Assembly (NCBI RefSeq): GCF_029981845.1
Contig: NZ_CP104164.1
Location: forward strand, 806,001 to 870,000
From: Candidatus Bandiella numerosa
GTDB lineage: Bacteria; Pseudomonadota; Alphaproteobacteria; Rickettsiales; Midichloriaceae
DNA: 64,000 nt
Reading direction: 5' to 3'
The stretch's first letter is position 1; each line of letters opens with the position of its first letter. The notes below the pieces were generated by a model, which worked only from the letters and a program-made list of their open reading frames with translations, did not search any database and was not told the DNA's origin. A program made the translations under genes and the position numbers. Positions 27,983 through 39,900 of the stretch are shown here, piece by piece.

Positions 27983-30873
27983 ATTACCAACCTTGTTTCC
28001 ATGTTGAGATCAAATGTGCCATATGGATTGATGTGGAGGTGAATCAACGGAGATAAAGCTCTCTTATCCACTATAGTTAGTTTATTTAACCATTCCTTAG
28101 TTTTTAAAACGCTTTGAATCATTAGTGTATTGATGTACACAAGTGATGCTTGTAGCAAATGTAAAGCTAAGATAGCCTCTTCTTGGCTAAATACGTCATT
28201 TTTTGATATCGTGCTTTTTTTACCATAGTAGATAAAGTCATTTACTCCATTCCATCTTTCTACCACATTTAAGCCTTCATGTATTTCCTCCCGTAACTCT
28301 TGTGAGCATAAATATCTACAAAGAAAAATAGTTTTTATCACTCTACCTAATTCTTGTAATGCTAAATATACAGGATGTTTTAAGTTATTTGCTGTATATT
28401 TTTTTAATATAATATCAGGCGTTGCTTTCTTAGATTTTAGCGCAATTGTATTTTTTATTATTTCATCATAACCTTGCTTTATTCTATCCCACTTTATTCC
28501 TCTTTCTATTACCTCTTTTATATTTGGATAATTACCAATATCTTTAGTGTTTACTGCAAATAATTTTTGACTACCTATTGATTTGAACCTCGGTAATAAA
28601 TCAAATTTTAACATATAAGAAAAAGCAAAGGCGATTAGGCTTTGTCCATGAGTATCGACATAATTTTTAGCCACTTCTGCTGTAGTTGCGTGATACAAGA
28701 TACCCTCTATCATTGAGGCAACTTCTGATGACGAACATGTTTTTAATTGTGAATACACACAAAGTGCCTTTTTATCAACATGCCAATAGATCATCACTCC
28801 TCTTCCACCATAACGTATATGCCACTCAGTCATTAAATTCTGATCCCACGCACTAAATTTTTTTGAATCTGAAGCGCAACTGATTTCACTAGAGCCAAAT
28901 AGCTTTGGGTCTCTTATCTTTAAATTCTCATTGATTATTTTTACAATTGCATTTCTTATATTACCCTTATTTATATAACGTCTTTGAACATATCTTAACT
29001 GTTCTAGTTCCTTTTTATCCCTAGAAATTCTTTTTAATCCGGTGTTAGTAGCAAGTGCAAATATGCACAATAATATTCTTCTTTTTAAATCTCTTGGCTC
29101 TATTGACTCTTTACTTGCAGCGCTCCTAAATACTTCTGTAAGATTAGTTCTGATTTCTGTTTCTTTCAACACATCAAGTAAAGCAATTGGCCATCTTTTT
29201 TGTATCTCTTGCTTCAGTTGCTCTATATTTTCTGGCTCTTCTCTTTTTTTAATAGGAGAAACTTTTACCCAGCTTTTTTTATTCCTTTTGATTATCTCTA
29301 CTTTTTTATTACCTGTAATATTATTATTAAATTTCTTGAGCCAATATTCTAAATCTTTTTGCAGAACCTTAATTAGCTCTTCCGCATCTTCTGTACAACC
29401 TAATTCTTTACAATATTCTGATTTTTTCTTTTCGAAATCTTGCGGTTCATATGTGCTTGGACTACTATATTTTCTACCTTCTTTTATCCATATATCTTTA
29501 CATCTTAATCTTGCTCTAAGGACCATCATGATCGTTAACTCATAGTTACTTTTATTTATTCTTCCATTATTTAAAATAATACTCTTTAAACTTTTAGGTA
29601 TAATACCCTCTTGAGGTATATATTCATCTTCAGGATAATAAGTTAATCCTTGACCTATATATTTTTTTACTAGCTTTATTGCACCCAAGATGCTTTCACT
29701 GCTTTTGCTATCAGAATAAAATTCAAATATATTTAAAATTTCAACTAACATCGCTTTATAATGATGAATGTACGAAGAGCGCATATAGTGATATTTGCGC
29801 TCCCTACTAAATTCTTCATAACTTTGTGATCCTGTAAGTATTTTCTCCAATTCCTCTTTACTGACTACAGGATATATCTTTTCTTCTATAATACCTTTTG
29901 GATTTTTTATACTGACATTTGCCATACTTTTTAATAACTCACCCTTATTGTATATAATTTTTCGATTATTCCAAAATTCTTGTAGTAATTTTTGTTTTGC
30001 TCTTTTTGTTATTTTGTGTGCTAATTGTACAAACATATCAATAAGGTAATCAGCTGATTGCATACTTCGTACAAAACAAAAACATCCAAGTACAGCCACT
30101 TTCTTTACCTCACTATATTTCCTTATTTGACTAGGAGCTGCTATTAAAACATGATTATAATGTTTGTTAATTAAGGTCTCTGATAGACTACTATATTCAC
30201 CCAAATTATAACTTTGTATTCTTCTAATCTTTTTACCTTCTTCCAAAATTTCCTTTAACGACAAACCTTTTGGTTCTTTTTGCAGATAGTTTAGAGAAAA
30301 TTCACAATTCTCTTTTATTAGTTGTTTGATATTTTCTCTGGATTCTTTACTCAGTGCAGTATAGGCCTTTTGGAAAAATTCTTCTTCATATTGATGTTTC
30401 CACGTGCTTAAATATTTATTTAATTCTTTTTCACTAAATCTCTCTATTCTCCTTTGATATAAATCAGCATAAACTTCTTCATTTAGTTCATCATAACTTG
30501 GATCATATGTTAATTTTTTATCAAACAACTTATTTTTAATATTTTCTAAATCATAATTGGTTACTTTTTTAAAACCTAAATATTCTCTGATCTCATTATT
30601 ATGCTGCCTTGAAGTTCTACTATCCAATTTATAAGCAATATCATATTTTTCCCTAGTATGAAGCTGCTTGTCCACATAATCCACTATACAGTCTGCAATA
30701 TCATTCCAATTATTGATTAACCATCCATAAATCTGATAATATTTTAATTTTATTGCAAAACCCAATGCATTATCTATTTTCTTATCTAATATGAAGCTTT
30801 TTTCATCTGAATTTAAATACCATAAATCTAAAAGCTCCTCTTCGCTCCAATCTTGTTTCATACTATTATTCAT
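27979..30873 (-). CDS. tnpA: Tn3-family transposase TnpA
   Basis: A 964-residue replicative transposase close to the family's usual ~1000. The N-terminal half is the DNA-binding region. The catalytic DDE triad is D669 (CASDSKKF), D740 (YVDTHGQS) and E872 (VVERWNG), all present, with the conserved [15 protein letters not shown] and [13 protein letters not shown] stretches. The frame is open throughout, so the protein is probably functional. It overlaps the DUF1016 gene upstream by 8 bp and the recombinase gene downstream by 4 bp. Confidence 0.95.
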   Translation of the reverse strand: MNNSMKQDWSEEELLDLWYLNSDEKSFILDKKIDNALGFAIKLKYYQIYGWLINNWNDIADCIVDYVDKQLHTREKYDIAYKLDSRTSRQHNNEIREYLGFKKVTNYDLENIKNKLFDKKLTYDPSYDELNEEVYADLYQRRIERFSEKELNKYLSTWKHQYEEEFFQKAYTALSKESRENIKQLIKENCEFSLNYLQKEPKGLSLKEILEEGKKIRRIQSYNLGEYSSLSETLINKHYNHVLIAAPSQIRKYSEVKKVAVLGCFCFVRSMQSADYLIDMFVQLAHKITKRAKQKLLQEFWNNRKIIYNKGELLKSMANVSIKNPKGIIEEKIYPVVSKEELEKILTGSQSYEEFSRERKYHYMRSSYIHHYKAMLVEILNIFEFYSDSKSSESILGAIKLVKKYIGQGLTYYPEDEYIPQEGIIPKSLKSIILNNGRINKSNYELTIMMVLRARLRCKDIWIKEGRKYSSPSTYEPQDFEKKKSEYCKELGCTEDAEELIKVLQKDLEYWLKKFNNNITGNKKVEIIKRNKKSWVKVSPIKKREEPENIEQLKQEIQKRWPIALLDVLKETEIRTNLTEVFRSAASKESIEPRDLKRRILLCIFALATNTGLKRISRDKKELEQLRYVQRRYINKGNIRNAIVKIINENLKIRDPKLFGSSEISCASDSKKFSAWDQNLMTEWHIRYGGRGVMIYWHVDKKALCVYSQLKTCSSSEVASMIEGILYHATTAEVAKNYVDTHGQSLIAFAFSYMLKFDLLPRFKSIGSQKLFAVNTKDIGNYPNIKEVIERGIKWDRIKQGYDEIIKNTIALKSKKATPDIILKKYTANNLKHPVYLALQELGRVIKTIFLCRYLCSQELREEIHEGLNVVERWNGVNDFIYYGKKSTISKNDVFSQEEAILALHLLQASLVYINTLMIQSVLKTKEWLNKLTIVDKRALSPLIHLHINPYGTFDLNMETRLVI

Positions 30874-31965
30874 TGCCTAATTGATTATTTAATTGCAACG
30901 CCTTTCTCTCAAACGCCTCGCGTCCAACTCTTATCGCCATATGTAATTTCTTTTCTAGTTCATCTTTTGGTGGTAAATCCGTAATATACTGCGCTACATG
31001 TATGCCTGTTTGGTCCATTTTCATGTACTCAATATCTTCCTGATCTTTCCCAGCACATAAAATAATTCCCAATGGTTTGTTTTCATGTTCTAATGTTTCA
31101 TTGGTATCTAGCCAATTTAAATACCACTCCATCTGACCTTTGTGAGCTGGTTCAAACTCTCCTATTTTTAAATCCAACGCCACTAAACATCTCAATCTAC
31201 GATTATAAAATAATAAGTCCAAATACCTATCCTTATTACTAATACTCATCCTCTTTTGCCTAGCTACAAAGCAAAATTCATTTCCTAGCTCTTGTAAAAA
31301 TTTAGTAATAAAAATTTAGTAATATTATCTAGTATTAACCCCTCAAGCTCTTCTTCATTTGAATAGTTATAACCTCCTACAAAATCTATAAAATATGGAT
31401 CTTTAAATATTAAACTAGCCGACATTTCATTTAAATCTTCCAGCTTTTTTATAGTTGCTTCAACTATCTTCTCTGGCTCTTTGCTAATTGCGGTTCTTTC
31501 ATAAAGCATCCCTTTTATTTGTTTTTGAAGGTCCATTACGCTCCACTTCTGCGCTTTGCACATCTGTATATAAAAATCCCTCTTTATTTGGTCATCCATA
31601 CCACCTATTAGCACAAAATGCGACCATGATAATTGTCTCGACATTGTTGAGATTATTTCTTTTTTGGGAAATAACTTAGCAAACCTTATCATTCTAAATA
31701 AATTTGGCCTACTATATCCAGCTCCATACTTTAAAGTTAATATTTTGGCAATCTCAGTAACTATTTGCTCTCCATATTCTGCCCTTTGCGACTTTAATAT
31801 TTCATCATTTATTCTATTACCTATCATCCAGTTTAAAATTAGCTGTGTAACGTTATACTCCCTTGCAACATGAACTTTTGCTTTTTCTATTAAATGACTT
31901 ATCTCATTTATTAAAAATTCAGATTCTTGATTTCCTTCTTTCATGACATTCATTTTTGATTCCAT
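30866..31965 (-). pseudogene. DUF1016 (YhcG-type) nuclease-like cargo gene, frameshifted
   Basis: The 5' part (31965-31285) encodes the helical DUF1016 domain with LSWSHFVLIGG and FKDPYFIDF. The 3' part encodes the PDDEXK-like domain (DRYLDLLFYNRRLRCLVALDLK), and its first ATG is at 31249. Between them a 14-bp tandem duplication (31296-31309 and 31310-31323) breaks the frame. Removing one copy restores a continuous reading (ITKFLQELGNEFCFVARQK). The mutation is recent, because the rest of the gene is undamaged. A different family member stands in the tra operon at 4975. Confidence 0.88.
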
Positions 31966-31989
31966 TATCTAGTTCCCAGAATATACGGT

Positions 31990-32092
31990 TGCGGCACTCA
32001 TCTTGCGTAATAACTTTTTTAAAGCATAGAATACATCAATAAATAACCTCTTTTTTTATCGATTGTCAACTCTACTTTTTAATGCGGCACTA
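31990..32092. promoter_or_regulatory. Candidate recombinase sites at the transposon right end
   Basis: TGCGGCACTCAT at 31990 and TGCGGCACTAGA at 32083 recur as TGCGGCACTCAT at 27267, beside the recombinase gene. Repeats of this type could bind the tyrosine recombinase (internal resolution site). They lie upstream of the transposon genes, where a promoter is also expected. Confidence 0.4.
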
Positions 32093-32188
32093 GATTTTTT
32101 AAAATATCACTACTTTCTTGCATTTTGAATATTAATTATATCTTTCTTCTCACATCATCAACCAACCTTATTACCACCATTACCAAGT

Positions 32189-32226
32189 CCTCGTTGCCAT
32201 TTCCGAACGTTTATTAACCTGGGGCC
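32189..32226 (-). repeat. Tn3-type terminal inverted repeat, right
   Basis: Partner of 27209-27246, ending CCTGGGGCC at 32226. Sequence beyond it changes at once to a resolvase fragment. Confidence 0.9.
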
Positions 32227-32357
32227 ATATAGGGAAAAGAAATTTTCTACTAGAAAACTTGCTGCTCATTTAGGTATATCAAGAGCTACTCTCTATTCTT
32301 ATTTAAAATATAGAAATGTCCCTATAGGCAAGGAAAACAGCACTTCTCAAAACTAGA
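32227..32357 (+). pseudogene. Serine resolvase C-terminal fragment
   Basis: Right after the Tn3 end an open stretch encodes STRKLAAHLGISRATLYSYL, a Hin/resolvase-type helix-turn-helix, and ends with TAG. The catalytic domain is missing. It differs from the remnant at 23527, so it is a different resolvase cut by the transposon. Confidence 0.7.
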
Positions 32358-32551
32358 ATCGACCTTTTTGTCACTTGTTGCTACAAACCCCAACAAACCA
32401 ATTTTCATTAGCATAAGTAAAATTTTTATTCATATAAATCTTTACATACATCAATTTCTAGTATTGTATCATGTCATGTCATGTTATGACATATATATGT
32501 GTGAGATTTTTAGAAAATAGCTTGCATAATAAATTAATTATCTACAAAAAC
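32358..32551. other. AT-rich leader of P-loop gene 2
   Basis: No gene. It contains a short tandem run of TCATG units (32471-32485) and probably the promoter of the following gene. An in-frame ATG at 32471 would add 27 residues that have no counterpart in the paralogue. Confidence 0.4.
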
Positions 32552-33991
32552 ATGATCAACAGAGCAGATATCATTTTAATTACTGGACCTTCTTCTTCGG
32601 GAAAATCTACATTAGCAAATATAATATGCAATCATACTAATGCTTCAAAGTTAAATACAAAACAGCTCAATATTAAATCTGGTCAAGAATTTAGTAAAAA
32701 ATATTTTGCAGAAGAACTAAAACAAGCAAGTGAACTAATAAATAAAAATTTAAAAAGTATAAATGATATATCAATAGAATTAAAGAAAATTGACAGTAAA
32801 ATACTATCAAAAATATGGCTTGAAATAAATGAAAAGCGTAAAAAATGTAAACTTACTGATTTTCTAGATATTCTATACAAGAATTATGATCTAGAAGTAA
32901 ATCAAATAATTAATAGTGGAGGTAGATGCGTAATAGACCATAATATATTTCTAGATCCATTTCCAGAGAGAAAAAACATTTTTCTTAAATATTTTGCGTG
33001 GCCTCAATCAAATTTTATTGTTATAAACTTATATTCTAATCTATCAAATATAGTTATTAATACTTTAGAAAGAAATCAAAGATTTTATAATTTTATAAAT
33101 TCTCAACACCCATTATCTACTAACATTGAAGAAAAAATATTGAAAGAAGATACTAAAAAAGGTAGTTCCTTTAACATTTTTAGACAACCGTTAAGAACTC
33201 TAGAAAACGTTGCTTCTCTTTATAAATTTGACCAGGAAAAATCTAGTAATGCACTAGAATTTATACCTACAAAAGAGTTTAAAAAAATAATTAAGCTTAT
33301 TTTTTTTGAGCAAGTTAGATTAATAGGATTTCTTGTTTTTAAAAAATTTCCTTTCACTCATATAATAGACAACGAACTTCTCCAATTGCATTCTAGTTTT
33401 AAATTTTTAGAGGAAATGTCCTTATCAAAAAGTAATATATACATTAAATTTGGCAGAACTTTTTGCAACATGCAAATCAAAACAAACCATAATTTTTCTG
33501 GAGAAGCTGTTTATGATCTAATTAATAAATCTCCTCAAGTAACTCCTCAAGTAAATATTTTAGATAACTACAAAAATCAATTAAACAAAAATACTATCAA
33601 TAGGCTTTTCGCTAATACAAAAAAACAGCAGAAATTCAAACTATGTCATAACATAGGCGATTATAAAAATATCGAGAAATTGCATCTATTTCATTATGTA
33701 AAAATTAGTATGACGAAAGAAATAGACCTATTAGTAGATGATCTGATGGATAAAAAAACTCCTGTCTTAGCTATATATCCTATTTGTGAGAATCAACACA
33801 CAAAAATTTTATTTACAAATATGACTAATAGCTCTTTAACAATGAAAATGGAGATCAAATCTCGAAAAAAATTCCATCTATTTGACAACAATCTCATTTT
33901 TTTAGCTATGCTATATGCACAATTAAAAATAAAAGGGCAATTAGAAAATTTATATTTTAATTACTATTTTGTAGATGATTTAAAAATCTAA
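32552..33991 (+). CDS. P-loop kinase-like protein, paralogue 2
   Basis: A 479-residue protein related to the product of 25564-26580. Walker A is GPSSSGKS (residues 12-19), with RCVIDHNIFL near 125, RNQRFYNF near 175 and FRQPLRTLE near 210. The first ~300 residues align; the remaining ~170 are unique. The resemblance is to small-molecule kinases and zeta-like P-loop proteins, without a clear family. The gene converges on the last NRPS gene and overlaps its 3' end by 12 bp. Kinases next to peptide synthetases can provide self-resistance or tailoring, which is speculation here. ATG 32552 is preferred on leader length. Confidence 0.65.
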   Translation: MINRADIILITGPSSSGKSTLANIICNHTNASKLNTKQLNIKSGQEFSKKYFAEELKQASELINKNLKSINDISIELKKIDSKILSKIWLEINEKRKKCKLTDFLDILYKNYDLEVNQIINSGGRCVIDHNIFLDPFPERKNIFLKYFAWPQSNFIVINLYSNLSNIVINTLERNQRFYNFINSQHPLSTNIEEKILKEDTKKGSSFNIFRQPLRTLENVASLYKFDQEKSSNALEFIPTKEFKKIIKLIFFEQVRLIGFLVFKKFPFTHIIDNELLQLHSSFKFLEEMSLSKSNIYIKFGRTFCNMQIKTNHNFSGEAVYDLINKSPQVTPQVNILDNYKNQLNKNTINRLFANTKKQQKFKLCHNIGDYKNIEKLHLFHYVKISMTKEIDLLVDDLMDKKTPVLAIYPICENQHTKILFTNMTNSSLTMKMEIKSRKKFHLFDNNLIFLAMLYAQLKIKGQLENLYFNYYFVDDLKI

Positions 33992-36900
33992 ATCAATAGG
34001 GTTTTTAGTAACTAAATTGACATGTAAATTTCTTTCTATATCGGAGAGTATTTCTATATCTCTTACACGTACATTTTTATAATTTGCTATTGCTTCTAAT
34101 ATATTCTTAAAATATTCTCCAAATCTTACTATTGTTTCTCTGGTATATAAATCTTTTAGATACTCAATTCTTACTCCTTTTTTTCCATCTTCTATGCTAT
34201 ATATCCTAAATAATAGATCAAACTTTGATTGTATTACTGCTCCTTCTAAGTAACTTATTTTTATTCCTTCCATTTCAATGCCCTTCTCCATTGCCTCATG
34301 TACTACTAATCTAACCTGGAATACAGGATTTTTATTGGTAGCTCTTTCTACCTCTAAACTATCAACTATCTGTTCAAATGGTACATCTTGATGCTCATAT
34401 GAGGTTAATATATCATTCCTTACTTCACTCAGTAACTCATTAAATTTCTTACTCCCTTTTACCTCTCCTCTACTTATCATGGTATTAACAAAAAAGCCGA
34501 TCATCTTCTCTGTCTCTTTATAATTCCTATTTGCGATCGGACTACCTATGACTATGTCTTCATTCCCACTTAATTTATGTAACAATACCTTAAGCGCACT
34601 TAGTAGAACCATATATAATGATGCTCCCTCTTCCTTACCTATCTCTACTAATCTCTTACTCGTTTCAACTTCTATTTCAAAATTATAATGTCCTCCCTCA
34701 TAACTCAATTCCTTTGGTCTCTTTTTATCCGTTGGTAATCCTAATTCTGCTGGTATTCCTGATAATTTCTCTTTCCAATATTTTAATTGTTTTTCTAACT
34801 CCTCTCCTGCTAACCATTCTCTTTGCCATATACTATAATCTATATATTGTATCGCCATTTCCTCCAATTTTATTTCCTCACCTTTTATATAACTTTTATA
34901 TATCTCACTTATTTCCTCACTTAATACCTCTATTGACCAGCCATCACTTACTATATGGTGTAACGTTATTAATAGTACATGCTTTCTTTCTCCTTCCTTA
35001 ACTAGTTTTACTCTCCATAATGGTCCTCTTTCCATATTGAATTTCCAGCTTCCTTCTATTTTCTTATGTTTTTCTATCTTACTACTCTTATCCTCTTCTT
35101 CCGATATATCTACCTCACTATATACTTCTATATCTTTCAAAACTTCCTGATATACTTCTCCTTCTTCGTCCTCTCTTATCACCGTTCTTAATATCTCATG
35201 TCTTTCTTTGATTTTATTAATTGTTTTCTTTAATGCCTCTCTATCCAACTTACCTTCTAACGATAATGCTATTGGCATATTATATATTGTTACATCCGGC
35301 AATAACTTATCCAAAAACCATAATCTTTGCTGTGCATAAGATAATTTACCCTTATTTCCCCTTCCCTCTTTTACTTTTATCTCTATATCTCTTCTTACCC
35401 CTTTCTTTAAACCCTCTGCTATTATCTTGCTTAATCCTTCTATTGTCTTTTTATCAAACAAACTCATCAGCTTGATCTCTATTTTATACTCTTTTCTTAA
35501 TCTGCTAATCAACCTTGTTGCCAACAAAGAATGACCTCCCATTTTAAAGAAGTCGTCTTTTATTCCTACCTTATCTATTCCTAATACCTCTTCCCATATC
35601 TTACATGATTTCTCTTCTATCTCATTCCTCGGGGCCACATATCCTTCTTCATTACTAAATTCTGGTTCTGGCAATCCTTTCTTATCTATCTTCCCATTTA
35701 TCGTAACTGGTATCTTTTCTATCTTCATTAATTTACTTGGTATCATATATTCTGGTAACTTCTTCCCTAAATAATTCTCCATATCTTCTTCATTTAACTC
35801 TTCCTCACTTACATAATATCCTACCAAATATTTATTCCCTCCTTCTCTTACTTTTGCTACTACTACACCCTGTTTAATACCTGTATATGCTTGTATCACA
35901 TTCTCTATCTCTCCTAACTCTATTCTATATCCTCTAATCTTCACTTGCTCATCATTCCTTCCTATATATTCTATATTTCCATCTGATAAATAACGTCCTA
36001 GATCTCCTGTCCTATAAAGCCTGCTATATCCTCTCTTTATATCTCCCTCTGTTGCAAATGGATTCGCTATAAATTTCTCTGCTGTTAACCCTGACCTATT
36101 TAAATAACCCCTTGCAAGTCCAGCCCCTCCTACATATAACTCTCCTATCGCTCCAGTTGGCAATAAACTCATATACTGATCTACTATATATATTTGTGTG
36201 TTTGCTATCAGCTTTCCTATTGGTGTTATATTATTCTCTATACTTTTACTTCTTCCATCAAATATATAATGGGTAACATCATCTGAACATTCTGTGGGAC
36301 CATATGCATTGATAATCTCTACACCCTTCATCTTTGATAATATCTCCTCTCTTAGCACCTTCTTAAACGCTTCTCCTGTAACCAATAACATCCTTATTTT
36401 TGACGATCTATATTTTTCCAATAAATACTCTATTTGTGTCGGAACTAACTCTAATACGCTTATATTTTCTTTTCTCAACATCTCCATCAACTCATTACTA
36501 TCCAGCACTGATTCTTGTTTTATTATAACTTCTTTACTTCCTTTTATGATTGCAATAAATAATTGCCATACCGAAATATCAAATACCTGTGTTGCAGTTT
36601 GCGCAATTATATCTTTTTTCGTATATTTTAACCCTCTTACCTTTTCCATTAGATGATTCAGCATTCCACCATGATTAACCATCACTCCTTTTGGCCTCCC
36701 TGTTGTTCCTGATGTGTAGATTACATAGGCTATATTATAACTACTTACTTTTATATATAAATTACCTCTTCCCTCTTTAGATATATTCTCTTCCATCTCT
36801 TTACTATCTATTAACTCTGTTAATAACTCATCTTCTCTATCTATTTTTACCTCCTTCGATATTTTTTCCATCCTATCACCATATTCCCCACTACCTATCA

Positions 36901-39900
36901 ACATCTTTGCATTAGTATCTGATAAAATATATTTTACCCTTTTATCTGGATAACTACTATCTACTGGTATATATCCTCCCCCTGCCTTTAATATACCTAA
37001 TATTGTTATCAATAAATACTCACTTCTTTCTATAAATAGCATCACTAAACTATCTTTTCTAATCCCCTTACTTATTAGGTATCTTGCTAACTGATTACTT
37101 TTCTCATTTATTTCTTTATACGTCATTTGTTTAAAACCACATACCACTGCTATTCTATCCGGGACTTCTTTTACTTGCTTTTCAAATAACTCTATTATTC
37201 CCTCTCCTCCTATATATTCTTTCTCTATCCCTCTATTCTTCTCTCGCTTATCTGGAATAATTTTTATATTTCTTAGCTTAATTTCTTTATTAGTTAAAAT
37301 ATTATCAAGTATATTAGAAAAATAACCTGCAAAAGCTTCTATAGTTTTTGGATAAAATAAATCTTTAATATACCTAATATCAAAATTGATAGTGCCATTC
37401 GCATAATATGAACAATCTAAATCAATATCGAATTTAGCAATTTTATATGGATTTGCTATATTTTCTGTGCTCACATTCAATAATAATCCTTTATTACTAT
37501 TTACTATGTTTCGCATATTAAACATAACCTGGAATACAGGATTTTTATTGGTAGTTCTTTCTACCTCTAAACTATCAACTATCTGTTCAAATGGTATATC
37601 TTGATGCTCATATGAGGTTAATATATCATTCCTTACTTCACTCAGTAACTCATTAAATTTCTTATTCCCTTTTACCTCTCCTCTACTTATCATGGTATTA
37701 ACAAAAAAGCCGATCATCTTCTCTGTCTCTTTATAATTCCTATTTGCGATCGGACTACCTATGACTATGTCTTCATTCCCACTTAATTTATGTAACAATA
37801 CCTTAAGCGCACTTAGTAGAACCATATATAATGATGCTCCCTCTTCCTTACCTATCTCTACTAATCTCTTACTCGTTTCAACTTCTATTTCAAAATTATA
37901 ATGTCCTCCCTCATAACTCAATTCCTTTGGTCTCTTTTTATCCGTTGGTAATCCTAATTCTGCTGGTATTCCTGATAATTTATCTTTCCAATATTTTAAT
38001 TGTTTTTCTAACTCCTCTCCTGCTAACCATTCTCTCTGCCATATGCTATAATCCATATATTGTATCGCCAGTTTCTCTAATTTTATTTCCTCACCTTTTA
38101 TATAACTTTTATATATCTCACTTATTTCCTCACTTAATACCTCTATTGACCAGCCATCACTTACTATATGGTGTAACGTTATTAATAGTACATGCTTTCT
38201 TTCTCCTTCCTTAACTAGTTTTACTCTCCATAATGGTCCTCTTTCCATATTGAATTTCCAGCTTCCTTCTATTTTCTTATGTTTTTCTATCTTACTACTC
38301 TTATCCTCTTCTTCCGATATATCTACCTCACTATATACTTCTATATCTTTCAAAACTTCCTGATATACTTCTCCTTCTTCGTCCTCTCTTATCACCGTTC
38401 TTAATATCTCATGTCTTTCTTTGATTTTATTAATTGTTTTCTTTAATGCCTCTCTATCCAACTTACCTTCTAACGATAATGCTATTGGCATATTATATAT
38501 TGTTACATCCGGCAATAACTTATCCAAAAACCATAATCTTTGCTGTGCATAAGATAATTTACCCTTATTTCCCCTTCCCTCTTTTACTTTTATCTCTATA
38601 TCTCTTCTTACCCCTTTCTTTAAACCCTCTGCTATTATCTTGCTTAATCCTTCTATTGTCTTTTTATCAAACAAACTCATCAGCTTGATCTCTATTTTAT
38701 ATTCTTTCCTTAATCTGCTGATCAACCTTGTTGCCAACAAAGAATGACCTCCCATTTTAAAGAAGTTGTCTTTTATTCCTACCTTATCTATCCCTAATAC
38801 CTCTTCCCATATCTCACTCATCTTTCTCTCTATCTCATTCCTTGGTGCCACATAGCTTTCTTCATCTCCTCTAATATCCCAATCTACACTTGGCAGTCTT
38901 TTCTTATCTATTTTTCCTGTCGATGTGAACGGCAATCTTTCCAATATCACATACTTATTTGGCTGCATGTATTCAGGCAAATATTCGTTTACATATTCAT
39001 TTAAATCTTCATCTGTTGGTTCAAATTCTCCAGCAACTATATAGCTAACTATTTTCTTTTCATTTGATACCTCATCTACTACCACCTTACAATTTTTGAC
39101 ATCTCCATGACCTAATAACACATTCTCTATCTCTCCAAGCTCTATTCTATATCCTCTGATCTTCACCTGCTCATCATTCCTTCCTATATATTCTATATTT
39201 CCATTACTTAAATACCTTCCTAAATCTCCCGTCTTATATACCCTACTATATCCTCTCTTTATATCTTCTTCTGTTGTAAATGGATTTGCTATAAACTTCT
39301 CTGCTGTTAACCCTGGCCTATTTAGATATCCTCTCGCTAATCCTTCCCCTCCTATACATATCTCTCCTATCGCTCCAATGGGCAACATATTTTGCCATTT
39401 ATCTAATATATACACCTGTACATTTGATATCCCCTTCCCTATTGCGATATCATTATAGTTATTATAATCTATTTCCTGATTTACTATTGCTCCTATCGTT
39501 CCTTCTGTTGGCCCATAATGATTTATTATTTTTATATTCCCTTCTATTTCCTCTTTATTTAATTTTTCACCACCTATTATAAATTTTACTTCTTCCATTC
39601 TCTTTTTATTCTCTTCCCATCCTGATTCTTCTCTTAATATACTATAATATGTTGGTGTTAATTTTATTAACTCTATCCTTTCTCTCCTTATTATTTCAAC
39701 TATTTCACTTGTATCTAGCTCCTCTCCTGCTTTTGCTATGTATAATTTTTTTCCACTTATTATGCTCCCATATAAACTAGTATTACCTAAATCTGTAGCA
39801 ATACCATTCATGTACATTACATTCTCACCCTCTATTATTCCTGCATCTATTATGTGTCTTACATAATTAACCAAACTTTTATGTTCTATACATACCCCCT

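Larger units (their letters stand above)
27209..32226 (-). mobile_element. Tn3-family transposon with TnpI-type recombinase and DUF1016 cargo
   Basis: A 5018-bp element bounded by 38-bp terminal inverted repeats (27209-27246 and 32189-32226) with one mismatch, starting GGCCCCAGGTTAATAAACG. It encodes, on the minus strand, a broken DUF1016 gene, tnpA and a tyrosine recombinase, overlapping by a few bases each. The Tn4430 group likewise pairs TnpA with a tyrosine recombinase. No 5-bp target duplication is seen: the left flank is inside an IS110 fragment and the right flank is a resolvase remnant, suggesting later rearrangement through other copies. Confidence 0.9.

Noticed and set aside
27204..32231. 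Target-site duplication for the Tn3 element
   Set aside because: The 5 bases on the left (TTATT) and right (ATATA) of the terminal repeats do not match. The flanks belong to unrelated broken genes.
32471..32551. Longer N-terminus for P-loop protein 2 from ATG 32471
   Set aside because: The extra 27 residues come from a TCATG tandem run and have no match in the paralogue, whose Walker A begins 11 residues after its start, as it does from ATG 32552.
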